Below, piece after piece: positions 41,035 through 49,703 of a DNA stretch of 64,000 nt. Under the pieces are notes generated by a model. That model was given only the letters and a program-made list of their open reading frames with translations, ran no database searches and was not told the origin of the DNA. This stretch comes from Guopingia tenuis (GTDB lineage Bacteria; Bacillota; Clostridia; Christensenellales; Christensenellaceae), in the NCBI RefSeq assembly GCF_014384805.1, contig NZ_JACRSS010000003.1:248001-312000 (forward strand). The letters run 5' to 3'. Each line of letters begins with the position of its first letter. Within the stretch, counting starts at the first letter, position 1. The position numbers and the translations under genes are program-made.

Positions 41035-41296
41035 TGCCGTCCCACAACGATATATAAGCTGCGAACGGGCATAACCGCTGTTTGGCCGGCCTGCAGCGCG
41101 CAGGGCAGCAGCTATTCAATCACGCACGAAACGCTTTCTCCTGTTGTATCCGCTGGCCTGTCCCCGAAGGGTAAGACTATCTCCTTTGGTTCTCGGTTGC
41201 AGCGCTTTTCCCAACAACCCATTTTGTTCCTCAGGTGCATATTCTCCTCTCTTTTGGGATATTTCCGTCAGCTCTGGCAACAGGCTTTCGCAAATA
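41035..41296. other. Intergenic stretch, nothing recognised
   Basis: Between the TIGR04076 gene and the rpsI terminator. It contains no open frame with a ribosome binding site and no obvious palindrome. Confidence 0.5.
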
Positions 41297-41328
41297 AAAA
41301 CCCCGGAAACATTGGTTTCCGGGGTTTT
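41297..41328. terminator. Intrinsic terminator of rplM-rpsI
   Basis: AAAACCCCGGAAAC-ATTG-GTTTCCGGGGTTTT perfect 14-bp stem. It works from either side; its main client is rpsI on the minus strand, 27 nt away. Confidence 0.92.
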
Positions 41329-41354
41329 GCACGTCTTTGAACTTGTTTTGCAAG

Positions 41355-41747
41355 TTAACGCTTGGAGAACTGCGGAGCTCTTCTTGCCGCCTTCAAGCCG
41401 TATTTCTTGCGTTCCTTCATGCGCGGGTCTCTTGTGAGATAACCAGCCTGCTTGACAGCGCCGCGCAGGTCAGGTTCCGCTTTGATGAGCGCCCGGGCGA
41501 TGCCGTGACGGATCGCGCCCGCCTGGCCAGTGAAGCCGCCGCCGTGAACGGTAACGGCAACGTCGTAGCTTCCCAGTCTCTCGGTCAAAACGAGAGGGGA
41601 GCGAACCAACATTTTCAGGGTTTCATAGCCGAAGAATTCTTCGATATCACGATGATTTACGGTAATATTGCCGCTTCCCGCCATCAGACGGACACGGGCA
41701 ACGGATTTCTTTCTTCTTCCGGTTCCTAAGAACTGCTCTTTTGCCAT
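41355..41747 (-). CDS. rpsI: 30S ribosomal protein S9
   Basis: 130 residues; GTGRRKKSVARVRL at the start and the C-terminal KKYGLKAARRAPQFSKR, whose Lys-Arg tail contacts P-site tRNA. It follows rplM by 25 nt; the pair is the conserved L13-S9 operon. Confidence 0.97.
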   Translation of the reverse strand: MAKEQFLGTGRRKKSVARVRLMAGSGNITVNHRDIEEFFGYETLKMLVRSPLVLTERLGSYDVAVTVHGGGFTGQAGAIRHGIARALIKAEPDLRGAVKQAGYLTRDPRMKERKKYGLKAARRAPQFSKR

Positions 41748-41772
41748 ATCTTTTTCCCTCCTTCTCGTTTAC

Positions 41773-42198
41773 TTAGATATCCAGCGTTTCCGGACTCTGG
41801 GCCGCATGGGCGTGCTCCGCGCCGGCATATACATGCAGCTTTTTGAGCATCTTGCTGCCCAGCTTGTTCTTGGGAAGCATTCTACGCACTGCTTCGGAGA
41901 AAGCGAATTCCGGCTTCTTTTCCATGAGCGTGCTGTATTTGGTCTCTTTCAGGCCGCCCGGATATCCCGAGTGGGAATAATATTTCTTCTGATCCAGCTT
42001 TTTGCCGGTGAACACCAGCTTGGACGCATTCACGACGATGACATAATCCCCTGTATCCACATTGGGGGTATATTCCGGCTTGTTCTTTCCAATGAGAATG
42101 GCAGCGACCTGGCTGGCCAGGCGGCCGAAGGTCTTTCCTTCCGCATCCACGACATACCATTTCTTCTGGAGGTCGACGGGAGCCATATATGTTTTCAT
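41773..42198 (-). CDS. rplM: 50S ribosomal protein L13
   Basis: 141 residues beginning MKTYMAPVDLQKKWYVVDA, with KLVFTGKKLDQKKYYSHSGYPG, typical L13. GCAGGAGGATTTGCCTT precedes the ATG. The leader upstream has its own promoter and three hairpins, a usual place for L13 autoregulation. Confidence 0.97.
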   Translation of the reverse strand: MKTYMAPVDLQKKWYVVDAEGKTFGRLASQVAAILIGKNKPEYTPNVDTGDYVIVVNASKLVFTGKKLDQKKYYSHSGYPGGLKETKYSTLMEKKPEFAFSEAVRRMLPKNKLGSKMLKKLHVYAGAEHAHAAQSPETLDI

Positions 42199-42310
42199 AA
42201 GGCAAATCCTCCTGCTTTTTTCGTTGTTGTCTGCGCAGTCTGCTGCGCGGTTTTATGGTAGATAAACCGCTCTCGGCATACGGGGCTAGTGCATACCGCG
42301 AGCACATTAT
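42199..42310 (-). promoter_or_regulatory. Structured 5' leader of rplM (possible L13 leader)
   Basis: Three successive hairpins on the minus strand: CGGTATGC/GTATGCCG, GCGGTTT/AAACCGC and GCGCAG/CTGCGC, then the ribosome binding site. L13 leader RNAs that bind the protein are known in Firmicutes; whether this one fits that consensus needs a covariance-model search. Confidence 0.5.
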
Positions 42311-42339
42311 ATTTTACCCGGCTTTTTTCCTTCTGTCAA
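42311..42339 (-). promoter_or_regulatory. Sigma-A promoter of rplM-rpsI
   Basis: TTGACA (42334-42339), 17-nt spacer, TAAAAT (42311-42316) on the minus strand. A second TATAAT follows 5 nt later but would be 22 nt from the -35. Confidence 0.7.
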
Positions 42340-42383
42340 GCGGTTTTTTGCCGTTTCCGCCCACTTTTTCCGTTTTTTTGCCC

Positions 42384-43127
42384 TCAGGGCATGGAGTCAT
42401 AGTAAACCCCCATCATGCAGAGTCCCTGGGCGGGCGCCGTGGCCCCGGCCCGGGTCCGGTCCCGGCTTTCGAGAATTCCGGGAATCGCGGAAGGGGAGGT
42501 TCTCCCCTTGCCCACGTCGATGAGTGTGCCGGCAATGATGCGGACCATATTATATAAAAATCCGTTTCCCTTAACATCGATATAGATATTTTCATCGATG
42601 CGGGTGATATCGATGGAATAGATCGTGCGCACTGTGCCCACAATATCACTGCCTGCCGCGCGGAACGCGGCAAAGTCATGGGTGCCCACCAGATACTGGG
42701 CTGCGATTTTCATTTTTTCCGCATCCAGATCCTGCCGGACATGGGCAGTTGTAAAGCGGTCGATGGCGCTGGCATGGGGCGCGTTATAGATCGTATAGCG
42801 GTAGTGCTTCATGCGCGCGCCTTTGCGCACATGAAAATCCCCGCTCACTGCCCGGCTTTCCCGCACCCGGATATCCGGCGGAAGCACCAGGTTCAGCACA
42901 TAGGAAAACTTTTCCGGGGGAATATGCGACTGAATATCAAACTGGGCGCACTGGCCCCGGGCATGTACACCGGCGTCCGTCCGGCCCGCGCCGGTCACCC
43001 GGCACCGCTGGCCCAGCGCCTCGAAAATGGCGGTTTCCACCGCCTCCTGCACGGTGACGGCGTTTTTCTGGATCTGCCATCCGGCATAGTTCGTGCCGTC
43101 ATATTCCAGGATGAGCAAAATCCGCAT
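42384..43127 (-). CDS. truA: tRNA pseudouridine synthase A
   Basis: Modifies uridines 38-40 of tRNA anticodon arms. Catalytic aspartate in GAGRTDAGVHA (about 50-60), N-terminal LEYDGTNYAGWQIQ, and FLYNMVRIIAG. 247 residues. Start 43127 chosen for AAGGAGGGGG. It follows ecfT by 13 nt, the common Firmicute order ecfA1-ecfA2-ecfT-truA. Confidence 0.95.
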   Translation of the reverse strand: MRILLILEYDGTNYAGWQIQKNAVTVQEAVETAIFEALGQRCRVTGAGRTDAGVHARGQCAQFDIQSHIPPEKFSYVLNLVLPPDIRVRESRAVSGDFHVRKGARMKHYRYTIYNAPHASAIDRFTTAHVRQDLDAEKMKIAAQYLVGTHDFAAFRAAGSDIVGTVRTIYSIDITRIDENIYIDVKGNGFLYNMVRIIAGTLIDVGKGRTSPSAIPGILESRDRTRAGATAPAQGLCMMGVYYDSMP

Positions 43128-43140
43128 CCCTTCCCCCTCC

Positions 43141-43935
43141 TTAGAATCCAAAACAGATAAAGACTGTGACCCCAGCGACAATGCCCAGCGCCACAAAATC
43201 CCGGAAGCTCATATGCATGACCTTCATGCGCGTCCGGTTTTTCCCGCCGTGATAGCAGCGCGACTCCATGGCCAGCGCCAGCTCGTCCGCCCGCTTGAAG
43301 GCACTTACGAACAACGGCACCAGAATGGGCACCATTCCCTTGGCCCGCTTGATGAGGCCGCCGCTGTCAAAAGAGGCGCCCCGGGCGGTCTGCGCTTTCA
43401 TAATCCGGTCGGTTTCGTCCACCAGCGTGGGGATAAACCGCAGGGCAATACTCATCATGAGCGCCATCTCATGGGCTGGGAAATGCAGCACCGTGAGGGG
43501 CTTTAAAAGCCGCTCCAGCGCGTCGGTGATCTCCATGGGCGATGTGGTCAGGGTGAGGACGGTCGTGATGCTCACCAGCAGCACCAGCCGGACCGCGATA
43601 TTCACGGCCTTTATCAGCCCTCCCTCCGTAATCCGGAAAATCCACCACTCCAGGAGCACTTCCCCCTCGGTGATGAAGAAAATATTCAGAATAAAGGTAA
43701 ACACCAGAATGAACCAGAGCGGCTTGATTCCCTTCAGCACATATTTGACGGAAATCCGGCTCAAAAGAATGGCCAGCAGCAAAACTGCCACCACTGCCGC
43801 ATAGCCATAGACCGTCCGCACGCAGAAGATCAGCACGATCAGGGCCAGCGTCAGCAGAAATTTCATCCGCGGGTCCATGCGGTGCATCACCGAATCGCCG
43901 GGGAAGTATTGGCCCAGCGTGATATTCTTAATCAT
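43141..43935 (-). CDS. ecfT: ECF transporter T component
   Basis: Membrane scaffold of group II energy-coupling-factor transporters, which share one EcfAA'T module among several vitamin-binding S components. Hydrophobic helices are spread along 264 residues, and the two coupling motifs TARGAS and ESRCYHGG are visible. Its ATG overlaps ecfA2 by 8 nt with GGGAGGG upstream. Confidence 0.94.
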   Translation of the reverse strand: MIKNITLGQYFPGDSVMHRMDPRMKFLLTLALIVLIFCVRTVYGYAAVVAVLLLAILLSRISVKYVLKGIKPLWFILVFTFILNIFFITEGEVLLEWWIFRITEGGLIKAVNIAVRLVLLVSITTVLTLTTSPMEITDALERLLKPLTVLHFPAHEMALMMSIALRFIPTLVDETDRIMKAQTARGASFDSGGLIKRAKGMVPILVPLFVSAFKRADELALAMESRCYHGGKNRTRMKVMHMSFRDFVALGIVAGVTVFICFGF

Positions 43936-44788
43936 GGGCCTTCCCTCCCAGCATGCGGATCAGCTCCTCCTTCACCTCGTCAAAGCGGATGTTCTCCTCC
44001 GAAATGGCAATTCCTTTTGCCCGCAGCGCCTCCACCAGCTGCCCGGCCTCCGGCAGATCCAGCCCGGCGGCCCGCAGGGCCTCATGCTCCCGGAATACCT
44101 CCCGGGGCGTTCCGTTCATCATCAGTTCTCCCTGGTTCATCACGAGAATCCGGGAGGCGTATTCCGCCAGCCCGTCCATGTTATGGGAGATCATAAGGAT
44201 CGTCATGCCGCAGTCATTCAGATTTTTGACCAGGTCCATCAGGCTTTCCCGCCCCAGCGGATCCAGCCCCGCAATCGGCTCATCCATGATGAGAATTTTT
44301 GGCTCCATGGCCAGAACACCAGCAATGGCAATCTTCCGCTTCTGCCCGCCGGAAAGCTCAAAGGGGGATTTGTCTTTATAAGTTTCATAGTCCATCCCCA
44401 CCAGCTCCATCGCCACCTGGGTGCGGTTTTCCAGCTCTTCTTCGGGAATGCCGGTCATCCGCGGGCCATAGGCAATGTCCTTGGCGATGGTCTCTTCAAA
44501 CAGCTGGTATTCGGGATATTGAAACACCACGCCCACCGTCCGGCGCAGCTTTTTCTTATCCGCATCCTTCTGACTGTAATCCACGCCGTCGATCAGCACC
44601 CGGCCGGCTGTTTGGGGAATCAGGCTGCTGATGATCTGGATCAGGGTGGATTTTCCGCTGCCCGTGTGCCCGATGATGCCGACAAATTCGCCGTCCGCAA
44701 TGGTAAAGCTGACATCCTTGAGCGCCCGATGCTCAAAAGGCGTTCCCGGCAGATAGGTGTAACTCACATTTTCTACTGCAATCGGCAT
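43928..44788 (-). CDS. ecfA2: ECF transporter ATPase A2
   Basis: 286 residues: Walker A GHTGSGKST, Q-loop FQYPEYQLFEET, signature LSGGQKRKIAIAG, Walker B KILIMDEPIAGLD. The YPEYQLF after the Q-loop is characteristic of EcfA2. Start at 44788 (GGAGGAAAT upstream) overlaps the ecfA1 stop by 16 nt. Confidence 0.94.
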   Translation of the reverse strand: MPIAVENVSYTYLPGTPFEHRALKDVSFTIADGEFVGIIGHTGSGKSTLIQIISSLIPQTAGRVLIDGVDYSQKDADKKKLRRTVGVVFQYPEYQLFEETIAKDIAYGPRMTGIPEEELENRTQVAMELVGMDYETYKDKSPFELSGGQKRKIAIAGVLAMEPKILIMDEPIAGLDPLGRESLMDLVKNLNDCGMTILMISHNMDGLAEYASRILVMNQGELMMNGTPREVFREHEALRAAGLDLPEAGQLVEALRAKGIAISEENIRFDEVKEELIRMLGGKAHD

Positions 44789-45612
44789 ATTTCCTCCACC
44801 AGTTCCCGGGTCGTTATGCAAGTCTGGGCAATGGGAATTCCAGCCTCACGAAGCTCCATGGCCATCTGGGCAGCAAAGGGCGGGAGCAGCCCCGCCTTTT
44901 TCAGCATGGCCTGGTCTGTCAAAATTTCATGGGGCGTCCCCTGGCAAAGCACCTGCCCGTCCGACAGCACGATCACCTGGTCTGCGTCCACCGCTTCTTC
45001 CATGAAATGGGTAATGAGGACAATGGTAATGCCCTCCTCCCGGTTGAGCCGTGTGACAATCTCCAAAATCTTTTTGCGGCCCCGGGGGTCCAGCATGGCG
45101 GTGGCCTCGTCCAGGACGATCATTTTCGGATGCATGGCCAACGCTCCGGCAATGGCGATGCGCTGCTTCTGGCCGCCCGAAAGCATGTGCGGCGCCCGCT
45201 TTTTGTATTTTAGCATATTGACGGCAGTGAGGGCCTGTTCCACCCGCTCCACGATTTCCGGCTGCGGCACCCCCAGATTTTCCGGGCCAAAAGCCACATC
45301 CTCATCCACCACCGTCGCCACCAGCTGGTTATCCGGATTCTGGAACACCATGCCTACGCTGCCGCGGATCTCAAAGGTTCTTTCCGCATCCGCCGTGTCC
45401 ATGCCGTCGATCCAGACCTTGCCGCCCGTGGGCAGCGAAAGGGCGTTGAGCAGCTTGGCAAAAGTGGATTTCCCACTGCCATTATGCCCGAGAATCACGG
45501 CAAAACTTCCCTTTTTTACCGTGATATCCACGCCGTTCAAGGCAAAGTTCACGTCGCCTTCTTCGGATGTATAGCTATAGGTCACGCCCTGCGTCCTGAC
45601 GAAATCTTCCAT
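44773..45612 (-). CDS. ecfA1: ECF transporter ATPase A1
   Basis: 279 residues: Walker A GHNGSGKSTFAK, Q-loop FQNPDNQLVATVVDEDVAFG, signature LSGGQKQRIAIAG, Walker B MIVLDEATAMLD. The FQNPDNQ motif distinguishes it from A2. CGGAGGGACAGGA precedes the ATG. First gene of the ecf-truA unit, after the rplQ terminator. Confidence 0.94.
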   Translation of the reverse strand: MEDFVRTQGVTYSYTSEEGDVNFALNGVDITVKKGSFAVILGHNGSGKSTFAKLLNALSLPTGGKVWIDGMDTADAERTFEIRGSVGMVFQNPDNQLVATVVDEDVAFGPENLGVPQPEIVERVEQALTAVNMLKYKKRAPHMLSGGQKQRIAIAGALAMHPKMIVLDEATAMLDPRGRKKILEIVTRLNREEGITIVLITHFMEEAVDADQVIVLSDGQVLCQGTPHEILTDQAMLKKAGLLPPFAAQMAMELREAGIPIAQTCITTRELVEEICRLQ

Positions 45613-45642
45613 TCCTGTCCCTCCGGTGTTGCCCTTTTCCAG

Positions 45643-45688
45643 TTAAAAAATGAGACTTTGAAGCAGCGTTCCCACCCTCCAAAGTCTC
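45643..45688 (-). terminator. Intrinsic terminator of the alpha operon
   Basis: GAGACTTTG (45652-45660) pairs with CAAAGTCTC (45680-45688) around a 19-nt loop; ATTTTTTAA follows on the minus strand. It lies between rplQ and ecfA1. Confidence 0.75.
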
Positions 45689-45710
45689 GTTTCGTCCATT
45701 GCTATTCGGT

Positions 45711-46223
45711 TTAGACAAGTTCCAGAATGACGACCTCGGCCGCATCACCGCGCCGCGGTCCCATTTTGATTACGCGGGTATAACCGCCGCCCTGTCCCAT
45801 CTCTTCTGCGCGCTTTGCATATTTGGGAGCCAGCTCGCGGAACAGCTTTTCTACCACCGGATGCCGGTTATCCGCCGTCCGCTTGGCATATTTATATTTG
45901 CTTTCCTTGGGCAGTTTTGTCTCCTGCACGTCATAGAGATATTCCATCAGCTGCCGCCGCACTGCCAGCTTGGCGGGCGCGTCGTTTTCAAACTCTTTGG
46001 ATACGATATTGCCCTTCTCGTCCTTGACGGATTTGGTCACGACAACCGTGTTATTATACTGATGAATCGCTTTTGTAATCAGCTTTTCGGCCACCCGGCG
46101 CACTTCCTTGGCGCGTGCGGCAGTCGTTTCAATTCTTCCGTTCCAGATGAGAGCCGTCACCTGATTGCGCATCAGGGCTCTTCTCTGGTCCGAAGGTCTG
46201 TTGAGCTTTTTGATTGCTGCCAT
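45711..46223 (-). CDS. rplQ: 50S ribosomal protein L17
   Basis: Begins MAAIKKLNRPSDQRRALMRN and carries TRVIKMGPRRGDAAE near the end. At 170 residues it is longer than the 112-130 usual in Bacilli; the extra residues lie in the middle (about 60-110), a known variation in Clostridia. Last gene of the alpha operon. Confidence 0.96.
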   Translation of the reverse strand: MAAIKKLNRPSDQRRALMRNQVTALIWNGRIETTAARAKEVRRVAEKLITKAIHQYNNTVVVTKSVKDEKGNIVSKEFENDAPAKLAVRRQLMEYLYDVQETKLPKESKYKYAKRTADNRHPVVEKLFRELAPKYAKRAEEMGQGGGYTRVIKMGPRRGDAAEVVILELV

Positions 46224-46244
46224 TGTGCTCTTGCCTCCTTATTC

Positions 46245-47189
46245 TTAATCGTCCTGCCGAAGGCCAAGGCCGAGGGCAGCCAGCTTCTGCTGCACTTCCT
46301 CCAGCGATTTCCGGCCCAGATTGCGGACTTTCATCATTTCTTCTTCGTCTTTCTTGATCAGCTCTTCCACCGTGTTGATGCCGGCGCGCTTTAAGCAGTT
46401 ATAGGAACGAACCGAAAGATCCAGTTCTTCAATGGTTGTCTCCAGAACCTTCTCCTTCTTTCCGTCGTCCTTCACCACCATGATTTCCACATCGCTCACA
46501 TGGTTGGTCAGGCTGACAAACTGGCCCAAATATTCGCAGAGGATTTTGGAGGCCAGGGATACGGCTTCATCCGCAGGGATCGAACCATTCGTCCAGACTT
46601 CCAGCTCCAGCTTGTCAAAGTCGGTAACCTGGCCCACGCGGGTGTTGTTCACCGTAAAATTCACCTTTTTCACCGGCGTATACAGCGAATCCATGGGAAT
46701 CACGCCGATGGGCATGTTGGGAGTTTTGTTTTTATCCGCCAGAACATAGCCGCGGCCATGCTCCAGGGTGATTTCCATATAGAGCTTCGCATCGTCGTCC
46801 AGGGTGGCGATATGCAGATCCGGATTGATCAGCTCCACATCCGAATCGATCTGGATATCCGAAGCCTTCACCTCGCAGGGGCCCTCCGCCTCCAAAATCA
46901 GAGTCTTGGGCTCATTGGTGAACAGCTTCGCGCAAAGCGCCTTCAGGTTCAAAACGATGTTGGTCACATCTTCCCGGACTCCGGGAATTGTGGAAAACTC
47001 ATGCAAAACGCCGTCGATCTTGATTTTTGTGACGGCCACGCCCGGCAGACAGGACAGGAGGACGCGCCGCAGGGAATTGCCGAGAGTCGTTCCGAATCCC
47101 CTTTCCAGGGGCTCCATCACGAACTTCGCATAACTCCAATCCGAATTATGTTCCACGCATTCAATTTTCGGCTTTTCAATTTCTAACAT
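46245..47189 (-). CDS. rpoA: RNA polymerase alpha subunit
   Basis: 314 residues. N-terminal assembly domain with ERGFGTTLGNSLRRVLLS, and a C-terminal DNA/activator-binding domain (about 250-310) with SVRSYNCLKRAGINTVEELI. Start MLEIEKPKIE follows CGAAGGAGGG. It lies 55 nt after rpsD. Confidence 0.98.
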   Translation of the reverse strand: MLEIEKPKIECVEHNSDWSYAKFVMEPLERGFGTTLGNSLRRVLLSCLPGVAVTKIKIDGVLHEFSTIPGVREDVTNIVLNLKALCAKLFTNEPKTLILEAEGPCEVKASDIQIDSDVELINPDLHIATLDDDAKLYMEITLEHGRGYVLADKNKTPNMPIGVIPMDSLYTPVKKVNFTVNNTRVGQVTDFDKLELEVWTNGSIPADEAVSLASKILCEYLGQFVSLTNHVSDVEIMVVKDDGKKEKVLETTIEELDLSVRSYNCLKRAGINTVEELIKKDEEEMMKVRNLGRKSLEEVQQKLAALGLGLRQDD

Positions 47190-47244
47190 CTACGAAAAAC
47201 CCTCCTTCGAGTTTCTTTGGGGCCACTTTCAAGCGATTAAGCTA

Positions 47245-47868
47245 TTATTTGGAATACAATTCGACGATGAGATGTTCTTCCACCGTGAGGTCGATGTCAT
47301 CCCGTTCGGGAATTGCTGTAACGGCTCCGCTGAGCTTCGTCGGGTCAAATTCCAGCCACTTGGGCATGGGACGGGTCGCCTGCTCGGCAATCGCCTTGAA
47401 TTTCTCCAGGCTTGCGCTCTTTTCCTTGACAGCGATCTGGTCGCCGACGTTTACGCGATACGACGGAATATCCACCTTTTTGCCGTTCACCAGAATATGG
47501 CCATGGAGGACGAACTGGCGCGCCTGCGCGCGGGATTCGCCGATCCCCATGCGGTATACGACATTGTCCAGCCGGCGTTCCAAGAGCGACAGCATATTGG
47601 TACCTGTAACGCCCTTCATGCCTGCCGCGACGTTGAAATATTCTTTAAACTGCTTTTCGAGCATGCCATATGCCCGCTTTACCTTCTGTTTTTCTCTCAG
47701 CTGCACGCCATATTCCGAAAGCTTCTTTCTTCCCTGGCCGTGCTGTCCCGGAGCAACCGGGCGCTTGGTATACGCGCATTTCTGAGAATAGCAGCGGTCG
47801 CCCTTCAAGAACAACTTGCAGCCTTCTCTGCGGCAAAGGCGGCATACCGAACCTGTATATCTTGCCAT
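47245..47868 (-). CDS. rpsD: 30S ribosomal protein S4, zinc-binding form
   Basis: 207 residues. The N-terminus has the four-Cys zinc site (VCRLCRREGCKLFLKGDRC) of the C+ form. The S4 RNA-binding domain follows (RLDNVVYRMGIGESRAQARQ). In Firmicutes S4 often represses its own synthesis. Confidence 0.97.
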   Translation of the reverse strand: MARYTGSVCRLCRREGCKLFLKGDRCYSQKCAYTKRPVAPGQHGQGRKKLSEYGVQLREKQKVKRAYGMLEKQFKEYFNVAAGMKGVTGTNMLSLLERRLDNVVYRMGIGESRAQARQFVLHGHILVNGKKVDIPSYRVNVGDQIAVKEKSASLEKFKAIAEQATRPMPKWLEFDPTKLSGAVTAIPERDDIDLTVEEHLIVELYSK

Positions 47869-47882
47869 AGTATTCTACCTCC

Positions 47883-48275
47883 TTAGACCCTTCTGCGCTT
47901 CGGCGGACGGCAACCATTGTGCGGTATAGGAGTAACGTCCTTGATAAGCGTAACTTCAAGACCAGCCGTCTGCAAAGCGCGGATCGCCGCTTCTCTGCCG
48001 GAGCCCGGTCCCTTTACATATACTTCTACTGTCTTCAAGCCATGTTCCATTGCTGCCCGGGCTGCGGTTTCGGCCGCCATCTGCGCCGCAAAGGGTGTGG
48101 ATTTACGCGAACCGCGGAAGCCCAAAGCTCCGGAACTGGACTGGGATAAAGCGTTGCCCTGGATATCCGACATCGTAACGATGGTGTTGTTGAAGGAAGA
48201 GCGAATATGGGCGGCGCCGCGCTCGATGTTTTTCTTCTCTCTGCGCTTTCTAGTAACTTTTTTACCTTTAGCCAT
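47883..48275 (-). CDS. rpsK: 30S ribosomal protein S11
   Basis: 130 residues: AHIRSSFNNTIVTMSDIQGN, GPGSGREAAIRAL and the C-terminal PIPHNGCRPPKRRRV. 14 nt after rpsM and 15 nt before rpsD. Confidence 0.98.
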   Translation of the reverse strand: MAKGKKVTRKRREKKNIERGAAHIRSSFNNTIVTMSDIQGNALSQSSSGALGFRGSRKSTPFAAQMAAETAARAAMEHGLKTVEVYVKGPGSGREAAIRALQTAGLEVTLIKDVTPIPHNGCRPPKRRRV

Positions 48276-48288
48276 TCAAATTCCCTCC

Positions 48289-48657
48289 TTACTTCTTCTT
48301 GCCGGCAACCGTGCGCTTGGGACCTTTTCTCGTCCGTGCGTTGGTCTTGGAGCTCTGGCCGCGAACAGGCAGACCTCTTCTGTGCCGAACACCGCGATAG
48401 CATCCGATTTCCATCAGACGTTTTATGTTAAGGCTGACTTCTCTTCTCAGGTCACCTTCTACTTTATAATGCTTATCGACATACTCACGGATCTTGCCCG
48501 CATCTTCTTCGGAAAGATCTTTCACCCGGATATCCGGATCGACACCAGTCTGGGCGAGTATGTTCTGCGCCGATTTCAGGCCGATACCATATACATAGGT
48601 CAGTCCAATTTCGATACGCTTGTCTCTGGGTAAATCTACCCCGGCAATACGTGCCAT
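48289..48657 (-). CDS. rpsM: 30S ribosomal protein S13
   Basis: 122 residues: MARIAGVDLPRDKRIEIGLT, CYRGVRHRRGLPVRGQ and the KTNARTRKGPKRTVAGKKK tail. CCGGAGGTGAAAGG precedes the ATG. A 196-nt structured gap separates it from rpmJ. Confidence 0.98.
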   Translation of the reverse strand: MARIAGVDLPRDKRIEIGLTYVYGIGLKSAQNILAQTGVDPDIRVKDLSEEDAGKIREYVDKHYKVEGDLRREVSLNIKRLMEIGCYRGVRHRRGLPVRGQSSKTNARTRKGPKRTVAGKKK

Positions 48658-48853
48658 GTTAACCTTTCACCTCCGGCTAATTTTGTTTCTATCAAGATAA
48701 GATGATTGCATGCCTGCACAATATGGGACAGCACACAGCAATAGCCATCCCATACAGCCGCTGCACAGCAACAGTGCAAACCAGCTTATTTTTTAGCTTT
48801 TTTATATACCAAAACACCGGCCGGCAGCCTTTGCGCCGCGCCGCATGCCTCTT
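48658..48853 (-). promoter_or_regulatory. Structured leader between rpmJ and rpsM
   Basis: On the minus strand GCAC-loop-GTGC (48763-48777) is followed by TATGGGA/TCCCATA (48748-48754 with 48722-48728, 19-nt loop) and a GCATGC-rich segment before the rpsM ribosome binding site. The gap is far longer than others in the cluster. It may be the site where a ribosomal protein such as S4 represses the operon; this is inference. Confidence 0.4.
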
Positions 48854-48967
48854 TTAGCCCTGTTTCTGCTTATGCTTGGGGTTGGAGCAGATGACCATAA
48901 CTTTCCCATGCCGCTTAATGATCTTGCATTTTTCACAAATAGGCTTCACAGACGGTCTAACCTTCAT
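48854..48967 (-). CDS. rpmJ: 50S ribosomal protein L36
   Basis: 37 residues: MKVRPSVKPICEKCKIIKRH, then GKVMVICSNPKHKQKQG. Zinc ligands C11, C14, C27 and H32 are present. TAGGAGGAAGCAAA precedes the ATG. It lies 185 nt after infA, with its own promoter in the gap. Confidence 0.97.
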   Translation of the reverse strand: MKVRPSVKPICEKCKIIKRHGKVMVICSNPKHKQKQG

Positions 48968-49065
48968 TTTGCTTCCTCCTATCTACTATAGACGAAACGC
49001 CGGGTGCTTGCCCCGCATTTTGCCATGGCGCACCCCCCCAAAAAAGGAGACAAGCGCACCTTTAT

Positions 49066-49094
49066 ATTCTATCTGGTATTGCAAGGAATTGCAA
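49066..49094 (-). promoter_or_regulatory. Promoter between infA and rpmJ
   Basis: TTGCAA (49089-49094), 17-nt spacer, TAGAAT (49066-49071) on the minus strand. A GGTGCGC/GTGCGCC hairpin follows in the predicted leader. It would make rpmJ to rplQ an independently expressed alpha operon. Confidence 0.65.
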
Positions 49095-49152
49095 TCCTTT
49101 TTCCAAAAATATTTTGCTTTTTTTGCGATTTATCCGGGGAAAAACGCGTTTT

Positions 49153-49374
49153 TCACGCCTTGCCCCGCCATGTGATCCGTCCTCTTGTCAGGTCATAGGG
49201 GGAAAGCTCCACCGTGACCTTGTCGCCCGGGAGGATCCGGATATAATTCATCCGCAGCTTTCCGGAGATATGTGCGAGCACCTTATGCCCGTTTTCCAGC
49301 TCCACTTCAAAGGCGGCATTGGGAAACGCCTCCGTTACGACACCTTCCACTTCGATTACATCACTTTTAGACAA
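49153..49374 (-). CDS. infA: Translation initiation factor IF-1
   Basis: 73-residue OB-fold protein: DVIEVEGVVTEAFPNAAFEV, GHKVLAHISGKLRMNYIRIL, PYDLTRGRITWR. The start is TTG at 49374 (TTG TCT AAA AGT), with AAGGAGAGG upstream and no ATG in frame. Confidence 0.97.
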   Translation of the reverse strand: MSKSDVIEVEGVVTEAFPNAAFEVELENGHKVLAHISGKLRMNYIRILPGDKVTVELSPYDLTRGRITWRGKA

Positions 49375-49386
49375 GTTGACCTCTCC

Positions 49387-49668
49387 TTATCGATTCTCAT
49401 CATATCCGAGACTTTTCAGCGCGCTGTTGATCTCCGCGTCAAACACCTTTGCGCCCTCTTTGAGCTTTGCCGCAATAGCCTCCGCAACATCCCCGCGGCA
49501 TTCCAGATGCTTGATCCGCTTGCGCTTGGGGCTGGCGATTTTGTGGGCGGCCCCATCGACAATCAGAACAAACTGCTCGTCGACGATCTCCTTCACAAGG
49601 AAATACTTTCCCTTGTCCCGGCCGGCCTTGGATCGGCAAACCCTTCCGATGCAAATTGTATGTTCCAC
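49387..49668 (-). CDS. KOW-domain RNA-binding protein (L14e-like)
   Basis: A 93-residue protein starting EHTICIGRVCRSKAGRDKGK, a KOW motif, then FVLIVDGAAHKIASPKRKRI. Homologues in this position between map and infA are common in Clostridia and resemble archaeal/eukaryotic L14e. The GTG at 49668 has AAGGAG 8 nt upstream; TTG 49671 or the ATG at 49704 (overlapping the map stop by 1 nt, no ribosome binding site) are alternatives. Confidence 0.85.
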   Translation of the reverse strand: MEHTICIGRVCRSKAGRDKGKYFLVKEIVDEQFVLIVDGAAHKIASPKRKRIKHLECRGDVAEAIAAKLKEGAKVFDAEINSALKSLGYDENR

Positions 49669-49703
49669 CAATCTGTCTCCTTCAACTCCTGCCCGGCTAT
49701 CCA

